Assembly (NCBI GenBank): GCA_017614995.1
Contig: JAGAAX010000006.1
Span: forward strand, 1 to 64,000
Reading direction: 5' to 3'
Length of the DNA: 64,000 nt
Source of the DNA: Spirochaetaceae bacterium
Lineage (GTDB): Bacteria > Spirochaetota > Spirochaetia > Treponematales > Treponemataceae
Shown here: positions 17,839 through 27,156 of the stretch, in pieces
Numbering within the stretch: position 1 is the first letter of the stretch
How the letters are laid out: every line of letters begins with the position of its first letter
The notes under the pieces: generated by a model
Database searches by the model: none
What the model was told of the DNA's origin: nothing
The model's input: the letters and a program-made list of their open reading frames with translations, nothing else
Position numbers and translations under genes: made by a program

Positions 17839-17911
17839 TGCATATAGTTTTTGCAATTATATGCATATAACTTGTTTTTATCTGCATATAATCTTATAAT
17901 TAATATGCAGA
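17839..17911. repeat. Cluster of TGCATAT motifs
   Basis: Four TGCATAT-type motifs in 73 bases just 3' of the XRE/ImmA-like gene, the last two forming a 9-bp inverted repeat (TCTGCATAT 17881-17889, ATATGCAGA 17903-17911). They could be an operator cluster or a weak terminator; no T-tract follows. Confidence 0.5.
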
Positions 17912-17942
17912 TAGGAATAGCATCTCCTTATTTTGATTCAAG

Positions 17943-18007
17943 CACTTCCTTTATGGCTTCAATCAATAGCAGATTATAATACAACATCAATGATTTTTTA
18001 ATAGCGG
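17943..18007. repeat. Right copy of the duplicated cbiC leader and promoter
   Basis: 17943-17966 equals 13469-13492 and 17972-18007 equals 13613-13648. The copy keeps the TATAAT-type promoter and ribosome-binding site of cbiC but has no gene behind it on the minus strand; it would fire antisense into the XRE/ImmA-like gene. It lacks the 120-bp palindromic insert of the left copy. Confidence 0.9.
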
Positions 18008-18121
18008 TGTTCATGCTAGAAACATTGACACGCACGAAAAGTACATTTCTATTTGCAAGAGCGCAAATAGTGCAATATAATTATTCACAGAGAAGCCGGT
18101 TTTTTGGAGACTAAATAGTTT

Positions 18122-18394
18122 ATGGAAGACATGAAAAATGATTGGCGATATACGAATCAAGAGAGATATTTGCACGATATGGTATTCACATTTAAGCAAT
18201 ATGATATTCCTTATCCTGCACATGATCATTGTGAATTTTGCTGGATAAAATTTGGTGCAGGAGGCGAAATTCAGGAAGGATATACAGATGAAACAGAATA
18301 TCGCTGGATTTGTCCTCAATGTTTTGAAGACTTTAAAGACTTGCTGCTTGGTGAGTGGCATTGTACATTGTCACAGACAAGCGGAACTGAATAG
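18122..18394 (+). CDS. Small zinc-ribbon-like protein
   Basis: 90 residues with C-x2-C (HCEFCW, about 37-40) and C-x2-C (WICPQCFEDF, about 61-64), a likely zinc knuckle. The NDWRYTNQERYL opening is familiar from small hypothetical proteins but I cannot name the family. A promoter-like TTGCAA, 17 bases, TATAAT lies just upstream (about 18055-18083) and GGAG precedes the ATG; an in-frame Met at residue 4 could also be the start. It lies outside the right leader repeat and before an antitoxin remnant in the same frame. Confidence 0.6.
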   Translation: MEDMKNDWRYTNQERYLHDMVFTFKQYDIPYPAHDHCEFCWIKFGAGGEIQEGYTDETEYRWICPQCFEDFKDLLLGEWHCTLSQTSGTE

Positions 18395-18481
18395 TCCCGC
18401 TCTGGTTGGGCAAAAGCATTTTCTGCTATGCATGAAAACAAGGAAGATGTTTTAGAAGAAATTCCAGATTCGGAAATCTAA
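18395..18481 (+). pseudogene. C-terminal remnant of a MazE/AbrB-type antitoxin
   Basis: Directly after the TAG of the zinc-ribbon gene, and in its frame, 28 codons read SRSGWAKAFSAMHENKED and end in EEIPDSEI-stop. The SGWAKAF..M acidic tail is typical of MazE-type antitoxin C-termini. The DNA-binding N-terminus is missing and no toxin follows. The end overlaps the 3' end of cobD tail to tail. Probably a decayed piece of a second toxin-antitoxin pair; readthrough from the upstream gene is possible but unsupported. Confidence 0.6.
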
Positions 18482-19542
18482 ACCACCGCTGCTATGCTTT
18501 CAAGCAGAAGCTGGTTTGCGGCGTGGGTCTTTATGCCGATGCGGTAAAAGCCGCTGCCAAGCCCCGGAAAATCGCTGCAATCTCTAATGAGAATGCCGCA
18601 GTTCATTAGCTTTTCGCGAAGCCGGTTCTCTTTTTGCGAATAAAACAAAACAAAGCACGAGTTTGAGCTGAAAACCTCAAAGCCGAGCTTTTCAAGCCCC
18701 GCACAAAGAAAGCGGCGCTCTTCTTGTATGAGTTTCCGCGAACATTCTAGATAGCCACCGTCTTGCAAAGCCGCAAGACCTGCACACTGTGCTATCGAAG
18801 ACACATTCCATTCAGCAAGCTGCATTTCCACTTTTTCAAGAAGCCGCTCATCTGCAGAGAGAAGATAACCAAGCCTCAGCCCGGGCACAGCAAAAGTTTT
18901 GGTAAACGCCCGCAGAACCATAACTTCGGGGTACTCAGCCAGCAATGGAATAAATGTGTCTGTCTTTGCATTATCCGATAATTCCATGAAACATTCGTCT
19001 ATCAAAAGCTTTGTGCCATGCTTTCGGCACAATTCTGCAAGCTGTTCCATTTGGGGCAGCGGCTTCACGCTTCCATCAGGGTTATTCGGGTTAGTCACAA
19101 TAAAAATGTCAGGGCGCTTTAATTCAAGGCAGTTATCAAGCTCTTCAAGCAGCTTATCATTCAGTTTGAACTGTGTCTGCCAAGAAAGATTGAAAAAACT
19201 GAATTCTACGGAGCTTCCCGCGGCTTCAATTAAAGACAAAAAAGCGCGTTTATATCCGACAAAGCACGGTGCAAACATAAGAGCGTGCCTCACTTTTAAC
19301 GCGCGGAACAGCGCCGGAATAAGTTCAGAAGCTCCGTTTCCAAAAAGAATCTGACTGGCAGAAATTCTCAATTTGTCCGCGAGCGCAAGTTTCAGTTTTT
19401 CGCATTTTTGGTCAGGGTACTGCTCAAGAACCTGCATATTTTCAGAAACGGCGCGCCTGATGCTTCCGCTCATTCCAAGAGGGTTTATGCTGACAGAAAA
19501 ATCAAGCTCAATTTTGTTCCTGTAAATATCGCCGCCATGCAT
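18478..19542 (-). CDS. cobD: L-threonine-O-3-phosphate decarboxylase
   Basis: PLP enzyme producing (R)-1-amino-2-propanol phosphate for the nucleotide loop. 354 residues from MHGGDIYRNKIELDFSVSIN; the start overlaps the cbiB stop by one base (TAATG). Motifs: ILFGNGASELI, VTNPNNPDG, LLIDECFMEL and the PLP lysine in RAFTKTFAVPGLRLGYLLS. An upstream in-frame Met lies inside cbiB and is rejected. Last gene of the riboswitch-proximal half before the island. Confidence 0.93.
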   Translation of the reverse strand: MHGGDIYRNKIELDFSVSINPLGMSGSIRRAVSENMQVLEQYPDQKCEKLKLALADKLRISASQILFGNGASELIPALFRALKVRHALMFAPCFVGYKRAFLSLIEAAGSSVEFSFFNLSWQTQFKLNDKLLEELDNCLELKRPDIFIVTNPNNPDGSVKPLPQMEQLAELCRKHGTKLLIDECFMELSDNAKTDTFIPLLAEYPEVMVLRAFTKTFAVPGLRLGYLLSADERLLEKVEMQLAEWNVSSIAQCAGLAALQDGGYLECSRKLIQEERRFLCAGLEKLGFEVFSSNSCFVLFYSQKENRLREKLMNCGILIRDCSDFPGLGSGFYRIGIKTHAANQLLLESIAAVV

Positions 19543-20507
19543 TAGTGCACCCCCGCAAGAATTATCGCAAGCATTATCGCCGCGCAAAGACCTTCGCACA
19601 CAAAAGACGCTGCAAACATCAGCTTATTGGCGCGCTTTATGTCGGCATTTTCAATTTTTCTGGTTTCGTCACCGATAAACGGCTTATTCTCAATAATTCC
19701 GGCATAACTTGCAGGACCGGCGAGCCTTAACCCGAGCGCGCCTGCACAGGCACTTTCAGTCTGTGCAGAATTCGGGCTTTCGTGGTTGAAGCGGTCTCTT
19801 TTATAAATGCGCCACGCATTCTTAAAACTGAAGCTTCGCCCCAAAAAGGCACAGGCAAAAATCATCAGCAGGGCACTTATGCGTGAAGGCACAAAATTAG
19901 CAGCATCATCTGTTTTTGCGGCAAAAAAACCGAAAGCGATGTAGCGCTCGTTTTTGTAGGCGACCATCGAATCCATTGTGTTTATTGCCTTATACAAAAA
20001 GCCCAAGACAGGGCCGCCGAGCGCAGTATACAGCATCGGCGCAATAACTCCGTCTGAAGTATTTTCCGCGACAGTTTCAACCGCCGCTTTTGCGACTTCT
20101 TCTGCCGTCAGATTTTCAGTGTCTCTGCCAACAATCATAGAAACAGCTTTGCGGGCTTCTTCTATTGTACCATGCTCAAGCTTTTTATACACTTTCATGC
20201 TTTCAACTTTAAGGCACTTTGCCGCAAGAAGCTGATAAGTCATCATTGTTTCAAGAACACAACCCAAAACAGGGTGTACCATATATCCGGCGGCAAGCAC
20301 CGCAAAAACACAAAGCTCAACGGCTAGGCAGACTAAAAGAACAAGCACAAAACCGCGAAAACGGCTGTGCTTTTTGCCGTAAAGCATTTTTTCCAAAACA
20401 CTGATTAATTTTCCAATTGCCCTTACCGGGTGCGGAAGCCAATAAGGGTCGCCGAAAGCAAGGTCAAGCAGAAAACCGGCGCAAAAAGCTAAAAGATGAT
20501 ACTTCAC
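19542..20507 (-). CDS. cbiB: Adenosylcobinamide-phosphate synthase
   Basis: Integral membrane protein joining aminopropanol phosphate to adenosylcobyric acid. 321 residues: LDLAFGDPYWLPHPVRAIGKLI at the N-terminus, SMIVGRDTENLTAEEVAKAAVETVAENTSDGVIAP (positions about 121-155) and MVAYKNERYIAFG, all family hallmarks; several hydrophobic helices. Abuts the cobC stop directly. Confidence 0.95.
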   Translation of the reverse strand: MKYHLLAFCAGFLLDLAFGDPYWLPHPVRAIGKLISVLEKMLYGKKHSRFRGFVLVLLVCLAVELCVFAVLAAGYMVHPVLGCVLETMMTYQLLAAKCLKVESMKVYKKLEHGTIEEARKAVSMIVGRDTENLTAEEVAKAAVETVAENTSDGVIAPMLYTALGGPVLGFLYKAINTMDSMVAYKNERYIAFGFFAAKTDDAANFVPSRISALLMIFACAFLGRSFSFKNAWRIYKRDRFNHESPNSAQTESACAGALGLRLAGPASYAGIIENKPFIGDETRKIENADIKRANKLMFAASFVCEGLCAAIMLAIILAGVH

Positions 20508-21089
20508 CTATAACCTCCTGCAGCCGCTGAAACTCAAGCCGGACGCTGACTTAACAGCCGTACAAACGTAGCCTTCGCCGTTTTTGCACTGCCAGTCGAA
20601 ATAATTGCCGCCGCAATAAGCTGACAAAATTGCCATAATGCTGCCGCCATGAACCACAAAAGCAATGTTCCGCAGAGGTTCATCTGTGGCGAGCACCAGC
20701 CTGTCAAAAGCTGCAACCGTACGGCTGATAAAGCTTTCGCTTGCCTCACCCTCCGGAAAAGGCAGCGTTCCGTTGCTTTCAATCCACTGCTGGTACAAAG
20801 CAGTGCCGCTCAATTCGTTGTAGGATTTTCCCTCAAAAATGCCGAAATCTATTTCTTTGAGATTCTCCTCAACAGTCACAGTCTTATCAGGGTAAATAAG
20901 CAAAGCTGTTTCAAGGCAACGCTTCATAGGGCTAGAAAAAACTATGTCAACGGAAGGGTACTTGCCGCTCGCCACATTTTCTGCAACAACTTTTCTGCCT
21001 GCTTCAGAAAGCGGCTCATCTGTGCGCCCGATATAGCGCTTTTCAGCGTTTCCTAAAGTTTCACCATGGCGTATGAGAATTATTGTCAT
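20508..21089 (-). CDS. cobC: Alpha-ribazole-phosphate phosphatase (histidine phosphatase family)
   Basis: 193 residues from MTIILIRHGETLGNAEKRYIG. The RHGET motif carries the phosphohistidine; ERCLETA-like KRCLETALLIY, EIDFGIFEGKSY and VVHGGSIMAIL complete the fold. It would dephosphorylate alpha-ribazole or adenosylcobalamin 5'-phosphate. The ATG at 21089 overlaps the preceding stop (ATGA); eight upstream in-frame codons are not used. Confidence 0.88.
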   Translation of the reverse strand: MTIILIRHGETLGNAEKRYIGRTDEPLSEAGRKVVAENVASGKYPSVDIVFSSPMKRCLETALLIYPDKTVTVEENLKEIDFGIFEGKSYNELSGTALYQQWIESNGTLPFPEGEASESFISRTVAAFDRLVLATDEPLRNIAFVVHGGSIMAILSAYCGGNYFDWQCKNGEGYVCTAVKSASGLSFSGCRRL

Positions 21090-21475
21090 TTCAATGTCTG
21101 TGGAATTCCGCATGAAATTCTCACCACCTTGTCTGCTTTTTGCGCAAGCTTAACCATAAGCCGCCCAGTCAGTTCGCGGTACAGGCGCTCGTCTTTATCC
21201 AAAGGCACAATGCCGTTCCCAATTTCATTGCAGATAATTGCAAGGTCAGAAACGCAGCTTAGTGCCTGCATTATTTCAGATTCAGTTTCTTCGGTTTTAA
21301 AGCCTTCTGAAAGCATTTTCTTCACAATCAGATGAAAATGGTTAAGCACTTTTACACCAGTTTTGCCGGCGGCGCTTTTAAGGCCGTCTAAATCTTCAAA
21401 AACCAGACAAGAAGGGTGCCGGCTTAAAACATAATCAAGTTTTCCCTGTGCATAACCGCCGATATATAATTCCAT
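21086..21475 (-). CDS. CobU-like protein with altered P-loop
   Basis: 129 residues from MELYIGGYAQGKLDYVL, with AGGAAAG before the ATG at 21475. It resembles the short CobU-type proteins of Firmicutes: NHFHLIVKKML, then AIICNEIGNGIVPLDKDERLYRE-like sequence and KADKVVRISCGIPQ. The nucleotide loop is GGYAQGK, shorter than that of the canonical CobU encoded 0.8 kb upstream in the same operon. Role in cobinamide kinase/guanylyltransferase chemistry is inferred from similarity and position. Confidence 0.75.
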   Translation of the reverse strand: MELYIGGYAQGKLDYVLSRHPSCLVFEDLDGLKSAAGKTGVKVLNHFHLIVKKMLSEGFKTEETESEIMQALSCVSDLAIICNEIGNGIVPLDKDERLYRELTGRLMVKLAQKADKVVRISCGIPQTLK

Positions 21476-21483
21476 ATTCTTTC

Positions 21484-22275
21484 CTAAGCCTGAAAAAAGA
21501 TGCAGCAGACTGAAACAGCCGCAAGCGCCGCAAGTTCTGCAACCGCAACAAAAAAGCCGCACAAATCGCCAGTCACACCGCCAAATTCGCGGCGGCTCAT
21601 AAAATAAAACCAGACAAACAAAAGCAGAACTGCCGCCAGTGCAGAAACGCCATAAAGCATTTTAAGCGAAGAAGCGAAAAACATAAATATTACAGCGCCT
21701 GCAAGCTGAAGAAGCAGACAAATTAAGACGATTTTTTTGTCTTCGTTAGCAGAAGCCGCCGAGAGCATTCCGTCTTTTTTGGCTTTTGGAAAGCATGTAA
21801 CCGCAATGCCGCTCAACGCGCGCGAAATGAAAAAAAACGATATTACAACAATGACGGCCTCTTTTCCGTTTATTTCAGAGATAAAAGCTAAAGCAAGAAG
21901 CGCGTAAACAAGCAGGCTTATAACTGCAAAAGCCCCGATATGCGGGTCTTTCAATATTTCAAGCTTTTTCTCTCGCGGCTGATACGAATGCAAGGCGTCC
22001 ATTGTGTCCATAAAGCCGTCTACATGAAAACCGCCTGTAACTAAAAGCGGAATAACAAACGCTAAAAGCGCATAAAAAACTGCGTTGACAAAACCGCCTT
22101 GAAAGAGGCAGAACAAGCCCCACTCCAAAACCGCAATTACAGCACCGACCCATGGAAAAAAGCAGAGATGATACTTCATGTCATCGCTTGCCCACTCAAA
22201 TTTTGGCATTGGAATCTTTGAATAAATTGAAAATGCAACATCGATTGATTTTAATATTGTCTTCAAAAGCTTCAT
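21484..22275 (-). CDS. cobS: Adenosylcobinamide-GDP ribazoletransferase
   Basis: Membrane enzyme that attaches alpha-ribazole to GDP-cobinamide. 263 residues: FSIYSKIPMPKFEW at the N-terminus, VTGGFHVDGFMDTMDALHSY with the metal-binding acidic residues, KLEILKDPHIGAFAVISLL, and GGVTGDLCGFFVAVAE near the end. Multiple membrane helices. The start overlaps the cobU stop by 4 bases. Confidence 0.95.
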   Translation of the reverse strand: MKLLKTILKSIDVAFSIYSKIPMPKFEWASDDMKYHLCFFPWVGAVIAVLEWGLFCLFQGGFVNAVFYALLAFVIPLLVTGGFHVDGFMDTMDALHSYQPREKKLEILKDPHIGAFAVISLLVYALLALAFISEINGKEAVIVVISFFFISRALSGIAVTCFPKAKKDGMLSAASANEDKKIVLICLLLQLAGAVIFMFFASSLKMLYGVSALAAVLLLFVWFYFMSRREFGGVTGDLCGFFVAVAELAALAAVSVCCIFFQA

Positions 22276-22796
22276 TTTATTTTCACCGGAATTCCTGCAA
22301 CAACTTCAACAACTTCTTCTGCGTGTTCTGCAAGCAGACAATTTACCTTGCCCAATGCCTTTATATACTGCATGGTGCTTTCATCATATATATTTCCGTC
22401 TTGAAAAACGGAATTACTCACAACAACAAGCGACTGCGCCGCCTTATCAAGCAGAAGCACATCTTCCGCAACTTTAGAAGCCACTTTGTCCGGGGCTTTA
22501 GGCGTTTCAGACTGAAACATTTCATTTGCAACAAGGTTCGACATGCACTCAAGAAGCACAGCCGCATTTTTCCCGCAAATTTCAGCGGCCGCCCTGCCGA
22601 CATTTTCAGAATATTCCAAAACAGAAAAGCCTTTGCCTTCGCGCAGCTTCTGGTGGCGTGCAATTTTCTGGCGTTCTTCTTCGCCAAAAACCTTCATTGT
22701 TGCAATATAATAGCGCGCTGAAGCCTGAAACTTCATTATGCAGTCTTCAGCATATGCAGACTTGCCGCAGCCGCTGCCTCCATAAACAAGCTTCAT
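22272..22796 (-). CDS. cobU: Adenosylcobinamide kinase / adenosylcobinamide-phosphate guanylyltransferase
   Basis: 174 residues with a canonical P-loop, YGGSGCGKSAYAED, IATMKVFGEEERQKIARHQ with the GMP-acceptor histidine region, LLECMSNLVANEMF and LVVVSNSVFQDG. It activates cobinamide and transfers GMP. ATGA overlaps at both ends, with cobT upstream and cobS downstream. Confidence 0.92.
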   Translation of the reverse strand: MKLVYGGSGCGKSAYAEDCIMKFQASARYYIATMKVFGEEERQKIARHQKLREGKGFSVLEYSENVGRAAAEICGKNAAVLLECMSNLVANEMFQSETPKAPDKVASKVAEDVLLLDKAAQSLVVVSNSVFQDGNIYDESTMQYIKALGKVNCLLAEHAEEVVEVVAGIPVKIK

Positions 22797-23836
22797 AAGC
22801 CGAACCTCTTGTACTGCCCCACGCCGGAAGCCGAAAACGGCACGCTGTTCTCGTAGACATCAGCAATTGTCTGAAGAATTCCAAGCATTAATACAGCACC
22901 GGAACCTTCGCCTAGCGCCATGCCTGCGTCCAGAACAGCGTCAATTTTAAGCTCCTGCATTATGAATTCCGCGGCAGGCTCGCGGCTTTTGTGCGACGGA
23001 ATCAGAAAATCAATTACGCCTTTTTCAATTCTTTCTGCAACAAGTGCCGAAACAAGGCTTATAACTCCGTCTAAAATGACAGGCACGCCGTATTTTTTTG
23101 CGCCAAGAAAAGCGCCCGCCATTCCGGCTATGTCAAAGCCGCCCACAGCAGAAAGCACTTTAAGCGGCTCGCATGAAAACACAGCATATTTTTCCACAGC
23201 TTTTTGAATTACGCTTATTTTGCGCCTTAGCCCTTCATCGCTTAAGCCCGCGCCACGCCCCGCAAGCTCCGCTGCGCTTTTGCCGAACAGCAGAGCCGCA
23301 ACCGCCGCAGAAGTTGTTGTGTTACCTATGCCCATTTCGCCCACGCAAAGAATGTCGTAGCCCTGGCTTTTGCAATCGCGGACGAGGTTCATTCCAATGT
23401 TTATGGCTTTTTCAGTTTCAGCCTCTGTCATGGCACTTTCTTTTAAGAAATTGCGCGTGCCTTTACGCACTTTACGGCTTAAAACGCCGGATAGAACGTC
23501 ATCAGAATCTATGCCTATGTCAACGGCTATAATGTCTGTTGCAGAACGGCGTGCCATTATGCCCACAGCGGTTTTGCCCTGCGCAATATTTTCAGCACAA
23601 ATCCGCGTGACGCTTTTATCTGACTGGCTTATGCCTTCTTCCACAATTCCGTTGTCGGCGCAAAAAACAAGAACGGCACTTTTCTGAAGTTTGGGGTAAA
23701 TCGTTTTCTGCACCGCCCCGATTTTGGCAAGAATCGTTTCAAATTTGCCGAGGCTGTCGAGCGGTTTGGCAATTGCGTCCCAGTTCTGCTTTATCTGACG
23801 GAAATAACGCCAATATTCGGTTTCTGCCATGCTCAT
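22793..23836 (-). CDS. cobT: Nicotinate-nucleotide:dimethylbenzimidazole phosphoribosyltransferase
   Basis: Activates the lower-ligand base as alpha-ribazole phosphate. 347 residues: [55 protein letters not shown] and [11 protein letters not shown]; a glutamate near GEGSGAVL may be the catalytic base. The substrate base (dimethylbenzimidazole, adenine or another) cannot be judged. ATGA overlap with the preceding fusion gene. Confidence 0.95.
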   Translation of the reverse strand: MSMAETEYWRYFRQIKQNWDAIAKPLDSLGKFETILAKIGAVQKTIYPKLQKSAVLVFCADNGIVEEGISQSDKSVTRICAENIAQGKTAVGIMARRSATDIIAVDIGIDSDDVLSGVLSRKVRKGTRNFLKESAMTEAETEKAINIGMNLVRDCKSQGYDILCVGEMGIGNTTTSAAVAALLFGKSAAELAGRGAGLSDEGLRRKISVIQKAVEKYAVFSCEPLKVLSAVGGFDIAGMAGAFLGAKKYGVPVILDGVISLVSALVAERIEKGVIDFLIPSHKSREPAAEFIMQELKIDAVLDAGMALGEGSGAVLMLGILQTIADVYENSVPFSASGVGQYKRFGL

Positions 23837-26133
23837 TCTCCGTCAGTCTGCTGAATATGTGAATACGAAAGCATTGAATAAACCGCGTCCATGTTAAGAT
23901 GAGCGCGCATTGTGTCCGCAAGCAAATCGTATTGCGATTCTTTAAATTTGCGGTAGTCGGTGTTTTCGCTTTTAAGCTGAACGCCCTTATCTTTGGCGGC
24001 GGCTTCTGCAACAATAAAAGCTATGCCGTCAGCGTCAAAAAAGCCATGAATATAAGTGCCGTAAACATTGCCGGAGCACGCGCCCGAAGCAAAAGCCTGT
24101 GCGTCCCCAATTTCAGTTTTTCCCATGTGGATTTCATAGCCAGAAACATGCTTTTCTGAAAGCCCTGCAAGCTTGCCCGGCACAGCGGCAGTTACAGTTT
24201 CAACCTGCTTCCGCGTCTTGTCTTTTTCAAGCGTCGTCTCAATATCAAGCAGCTCCATTCCGCGAATACTGCCGCTTTCTTCTACGCCGAACGGGTCGTG
24301 TATCATTTTGCCGAGCATCTGATAACCGCCGCATATTCCAAAAACAAGCCTGTCTTTGGCAAATTTTTTGACGGCTGCTTCCAAGCCGCTCTCTCTAAGC
24401 CACTTCAAATCACCGATTGTGTTTTTGCTTCCGGGAATAATGAGCATGTCCATTTTTTCAGCTTCAGAGGCGCTGCCGATGTAATGCACACCAACGCCGT
24501 CAATCAGCTCAAAAGCCGAAAAGTCTGTAAAATTCGAGATATGCGGAAGCCGCACAACCCCGATGTTGACAAGCTTCTGCTCTTTGCGCTCAAAGCGACT
24601 TGAAAGGCTGTCCTCATCGTCAAGTGAGATGTGCATATAAGGCAGAACGCCGGTAACCGGGATTTTTCCCTTTTCTTCAAGCATCTCGATGCCTGAATCT
24701 AAAAGCGATTTATCGCCGCGGAATTTATTGATAATAAGCCCTTTTACGCGCTCTTTTTCAGTTTTCTGCAAAAGCTCAAGCGTGCCCAAAAGCTGGGCAA
24801 AAACACCGCCGCGGTCAATGTCGCCGACAAGCAGCACTGGTGCGTCAAGGATTTCCGCAAGCCCCATGTTCACAATGTCGTTTTCGCGCAGATTAATCTC
24901 GGCGGGGCTTCCCGCGCCTTCAATTACAATAATATCAGAAGTTTCCTCAAGTTTTTCAAAAGCCTTTATAATGTCGGGCACAAGCTGCTTCTTAAACGCA
25001 AAATAATCGCGCGCGCTCATGCTGCCCAAAACTTCGCCGTTCACAATAACCTGCGAGCCTTTGTCAGTCGTCGGCTTGAGCAGAATCGGGTTCATGCAGA
25101 CTTCGGGCTCGCGCCCGCAAGCTTCTGCCTGCATAACCTGCGCGCGCCCCATTTCAAGCCCTTCTTTTGTAATAAAAGAATTCAGCGCCATGTTCTGCGA
25201 CTTAAACGGCGCGACACGCCAGCCGTCCTGCTTAAAAATTCTGCACAAGCCCGCAACCACAAGGCTTTTGCCTGCGTTAGACATCGTACCCTGAACCATA
25301 ATCACTTTTGCAGACGACTTTCTTCTATTTTTAATTGAAGCTACCGCGCGCACGTCTTTTGATGTGTCAGAATTTTCCGGCAGAAGGTGCACAGTGGCAT
25401 TAGACGGATCAAATTCAGCCTCTTTAATGCCGTAAAGCTTTTGAATAAAAGAACCGGAGAAAATTTCGTCCACAGTTCCAGTCTTTACGACTTTCTCGCC
25501 GTCAAGACAGACAACAATGTCCGCGGTCATTTTCACCAAATCAAGCTCGTGTAGCGACATGATTATAGTCTTATTTTTTTTGTGCGCCAGAGTGCGTATA
25601 ATCTTTAGAAGCTCAAGCTTATAGTGCATATCAAGATACGATGTCGGCTCATCCAAAATTATTATGGCGGTGTTCTGGCAAATTGCGCGCGCAAGCATTA
25701 CAAGCTGGCGCTGCCCGTCGCTGACTTTGGCAAAATCTTTTTCTGCAAGACTTTCGGCATGCACAAGCTTAAGCGCATCATCTACGGCGCGCCAGTCATC
25801 ATCAGAGAGAATGCCGAGTCTGCCAGTATGTGGATAACGCCCTGTTGCAACAACTTCGCGGCATGTCATGCTCTCCGGGTGTATGCGCTCAGTCATCACC
25901 ATTGAGATAATGCCTGCAACATCGCGGTCTTTCAGCGCTGCCATGTCTTTGCCGAGAACAGCAATTGAGCCATGCTGAATTTTAAGCTGGCGCGTGATTG
26001 TCTTTAATACTGTAGATTTTCCCGAACCGTTCGGTCCAATCAGCACCATTATTTTGCCCGGTTCAGCTTTGAGATTAATATCTGAAATTAAAAGCTGCCC
26101 GTACCCGACAGCGAGATTTGACGTTTCAAGCAT
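23833..26133 (-). CDS. Fusion of vitamin B12 ABC-transporter ATPase and cobyric acid synthase
   Basis: 766 residues. Residues 1-250 form an iron/B12-type ABC ATPase (BtuD/FecE-like): Walker [12 protein letters not shown], signature [15 protein letters not shown], Walker [13 protein letters not shown], switch histidine in MSLHELDL. After a short linker, residues 275-760 form a full CobQ/Cbi[52 protein letters not shown], the glutamine-amidotransferase cysteine in [12 protein letters not shown] and GTYIHGFFD. It amidates four side chains of adenosylcobyrinate a,c-diamide. No internal stop. It overlaps btuC by 8 bases. Confidence 0.93.
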   Translation of the reverse strand: MLETSNLAVGYGQLLISDINLKAEPGKIMVLIGPNGSGKSTVLKTITRQLKIQHGSIAVLGKDMAALKDRDVAGIISMVMTERIHPESMTCREVVATGRYPHTGRLGILSDDDWRAVDDALKLVHAESLAEKDFAKVSDGQRQLVMLARAICQNTAIIILDEPTSYLDMHYKLELLKIIRTLAHKKNKTIIMSLHELDLVKMTADIVVCLDGEKVVKTGTVDEIFSGSFIQKLYGIKEAEFDPSNATVHLLPENSDTSKDVRAVASIKNRRKSSAKVIMVQGTMSNAGKSLVVAGLCRIFKQDGWRVAPFKSQNMALNSFITKEGLEMGRAQVMQAEACGREPEVCMNPILLKPTTDKGSQVIVNGEVLGSMSARDYFAFKKQLVPDIIKAFEKLEETSDIIVIEGAGSPAEINLRENDIVNMGLAEILDAPVLLVGDIDRGGVFAQLLGTLELLQKTEKERVKGLIINKFRGDKSLLDSGIEMLEEKGKIPVTGVLPYMHISLDDEDSLSSRFERKEQKLVNIGVVRLPHISNFTDFSAFELIDGVGVHYIGSASEAEKMDMLIIPGSKNTIGDLKWLRESGLEAAVKKFAKDRLVFGICGGYQMLGKMIHDPFGVEESGSIRGMELLDIETTLEKDKTRKQVETVTAAVPGKLAGLSEKHVSGYEIHMGKTEIGDAQAFASGACSGNVYGTYIHGFFDADGIAFIVAEAAAKDKGVQLKSENTDYRKFKESQYDLLADTMRAHLNMDAVYSMLSYSHIQQTDGE

Positions 26134-27133
26134 TTTTTCTTCCCTGTTTTTTTACCATCATATAAATGACAACTGGAACAAGAAAAAAAGCCGTTACAGT
26201 GCTTATGCTGAGTTCCGTCGGTGCAAGAACCGTTCTTGCGACCCCGTCACAGAAAAGCGTAATAACTGCGCCGCCCAAAAAACAGCCCGGAATAATCACA
26301 AGCGGCTTTGCTGTGCCAAAAGCGCTCTTTACAAGATGCGGAACGGCAATGCCGACAAAAGAGACAGGCCCTGCAAAAGCCGTTACACAGGCTGAAAGCA
26401 GGCTTGAAAGCAGAATAAGCAGCACGCGCAGCAGCCTTATGTTTACGCCCATATTGCGCGCATAATTTTCGCCAAGCTGATAAGCGCCAATCGGTTTAGA
26501 CAAAAGAAAAACAGCGGCGCAGACACCAAGCACAATCACCGCCATAATTCTAACTTCGTTCCAGTTTGTGCCGGAAAAGCTGCCGAGCGACCAGTTGTGC
26601 AGATTGACAATATTCGAGTCGCTCGCAAAAGTCACAAAAAAGTCTGTAAATGCCGAACAGATGTAGCCGACCAAGATTCCGCATACAATGAGCATGGACA
26701 TGTCGCGCACCTTTTGCGAGATTAGCAGAACAAAGCCTGTCGCGCAAATTGCGCCGGCAAAAGCCGCGACCACAAGCCCAAAAGAATTGAGAATTATTCC
26801 ATGTTTAAGCAGAAAAATCAGTGTCAGCGCGACAGCAAGCTTTGCACCGGACGAAATGCCGAGTACATAAGGGCCTGCTATCGGGTTGCCGAAAAACGTC
26901 TGAAGCAGAAAGCCCGAAACAGACAATGCGCCGCCGAGAAGCAGCGCTGCAAAAAGGCGCGGAAACCGTATGTTCCAGATTACTCTGTAAGCCGCCGCAT
27001 CAGTTCTATTGCCGCCGATTATCGAAAAGACTTTCGACAGCGGATATGAAACACTTCCAATTGAAATGTTCCAAACCGAAACTGCGGCAAGCAGCAGAAT
27101 CAATATGATAAAAAGCAGCATGTACTTTTTCAC
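26126..27133 (-). CDS. btuC: Corrinoid/iron ABC transporter permease (FecCD family)
   Basis: 335 residues, about nine or ten membrane helices. [44 protein letters not shown] is split over about 50-95 and matches the family core; [15 protein letters not shown] near residue 255 is the ATPase-contact region. GTG start at 27133 with AAGGAA at good spacing. Corrinoid substrate is inferred from the operon. Confidence 0.93.
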   Translation of the reverse strand: MKKYMLLFIILILLLAAVSVWNISIGSVSYPLSKVFSIIGGNRTDAAAYRVIWNIRFPRLFAALLLGGALSVSGFLLQTFFGNPIAGPYVLGISSGAKLAVALTLIFLLKHGIILNSFGLVVAAFAGAICATGFVLLISQKVRDMSMLIVCGILVGYICSAFTDFFVTFASDSNIVNLHNWSLGSFSGTNWNEVRIMAVIVLGVCAAVFLLSKPIGAYQLGENYARNMGVNIRLLRVLLILLSSLLSACVTAFAGPVSFVGIAVPHLVKSAFGTAKPLVIIPGCFLGGAVITLFCDGVARTVLAPTELSISTVTAFFLVPVVIYMMVKKQGRKNA

Positions 27134-27156
27134 GCGCGGTTTCCTTTTTCGGCTTC

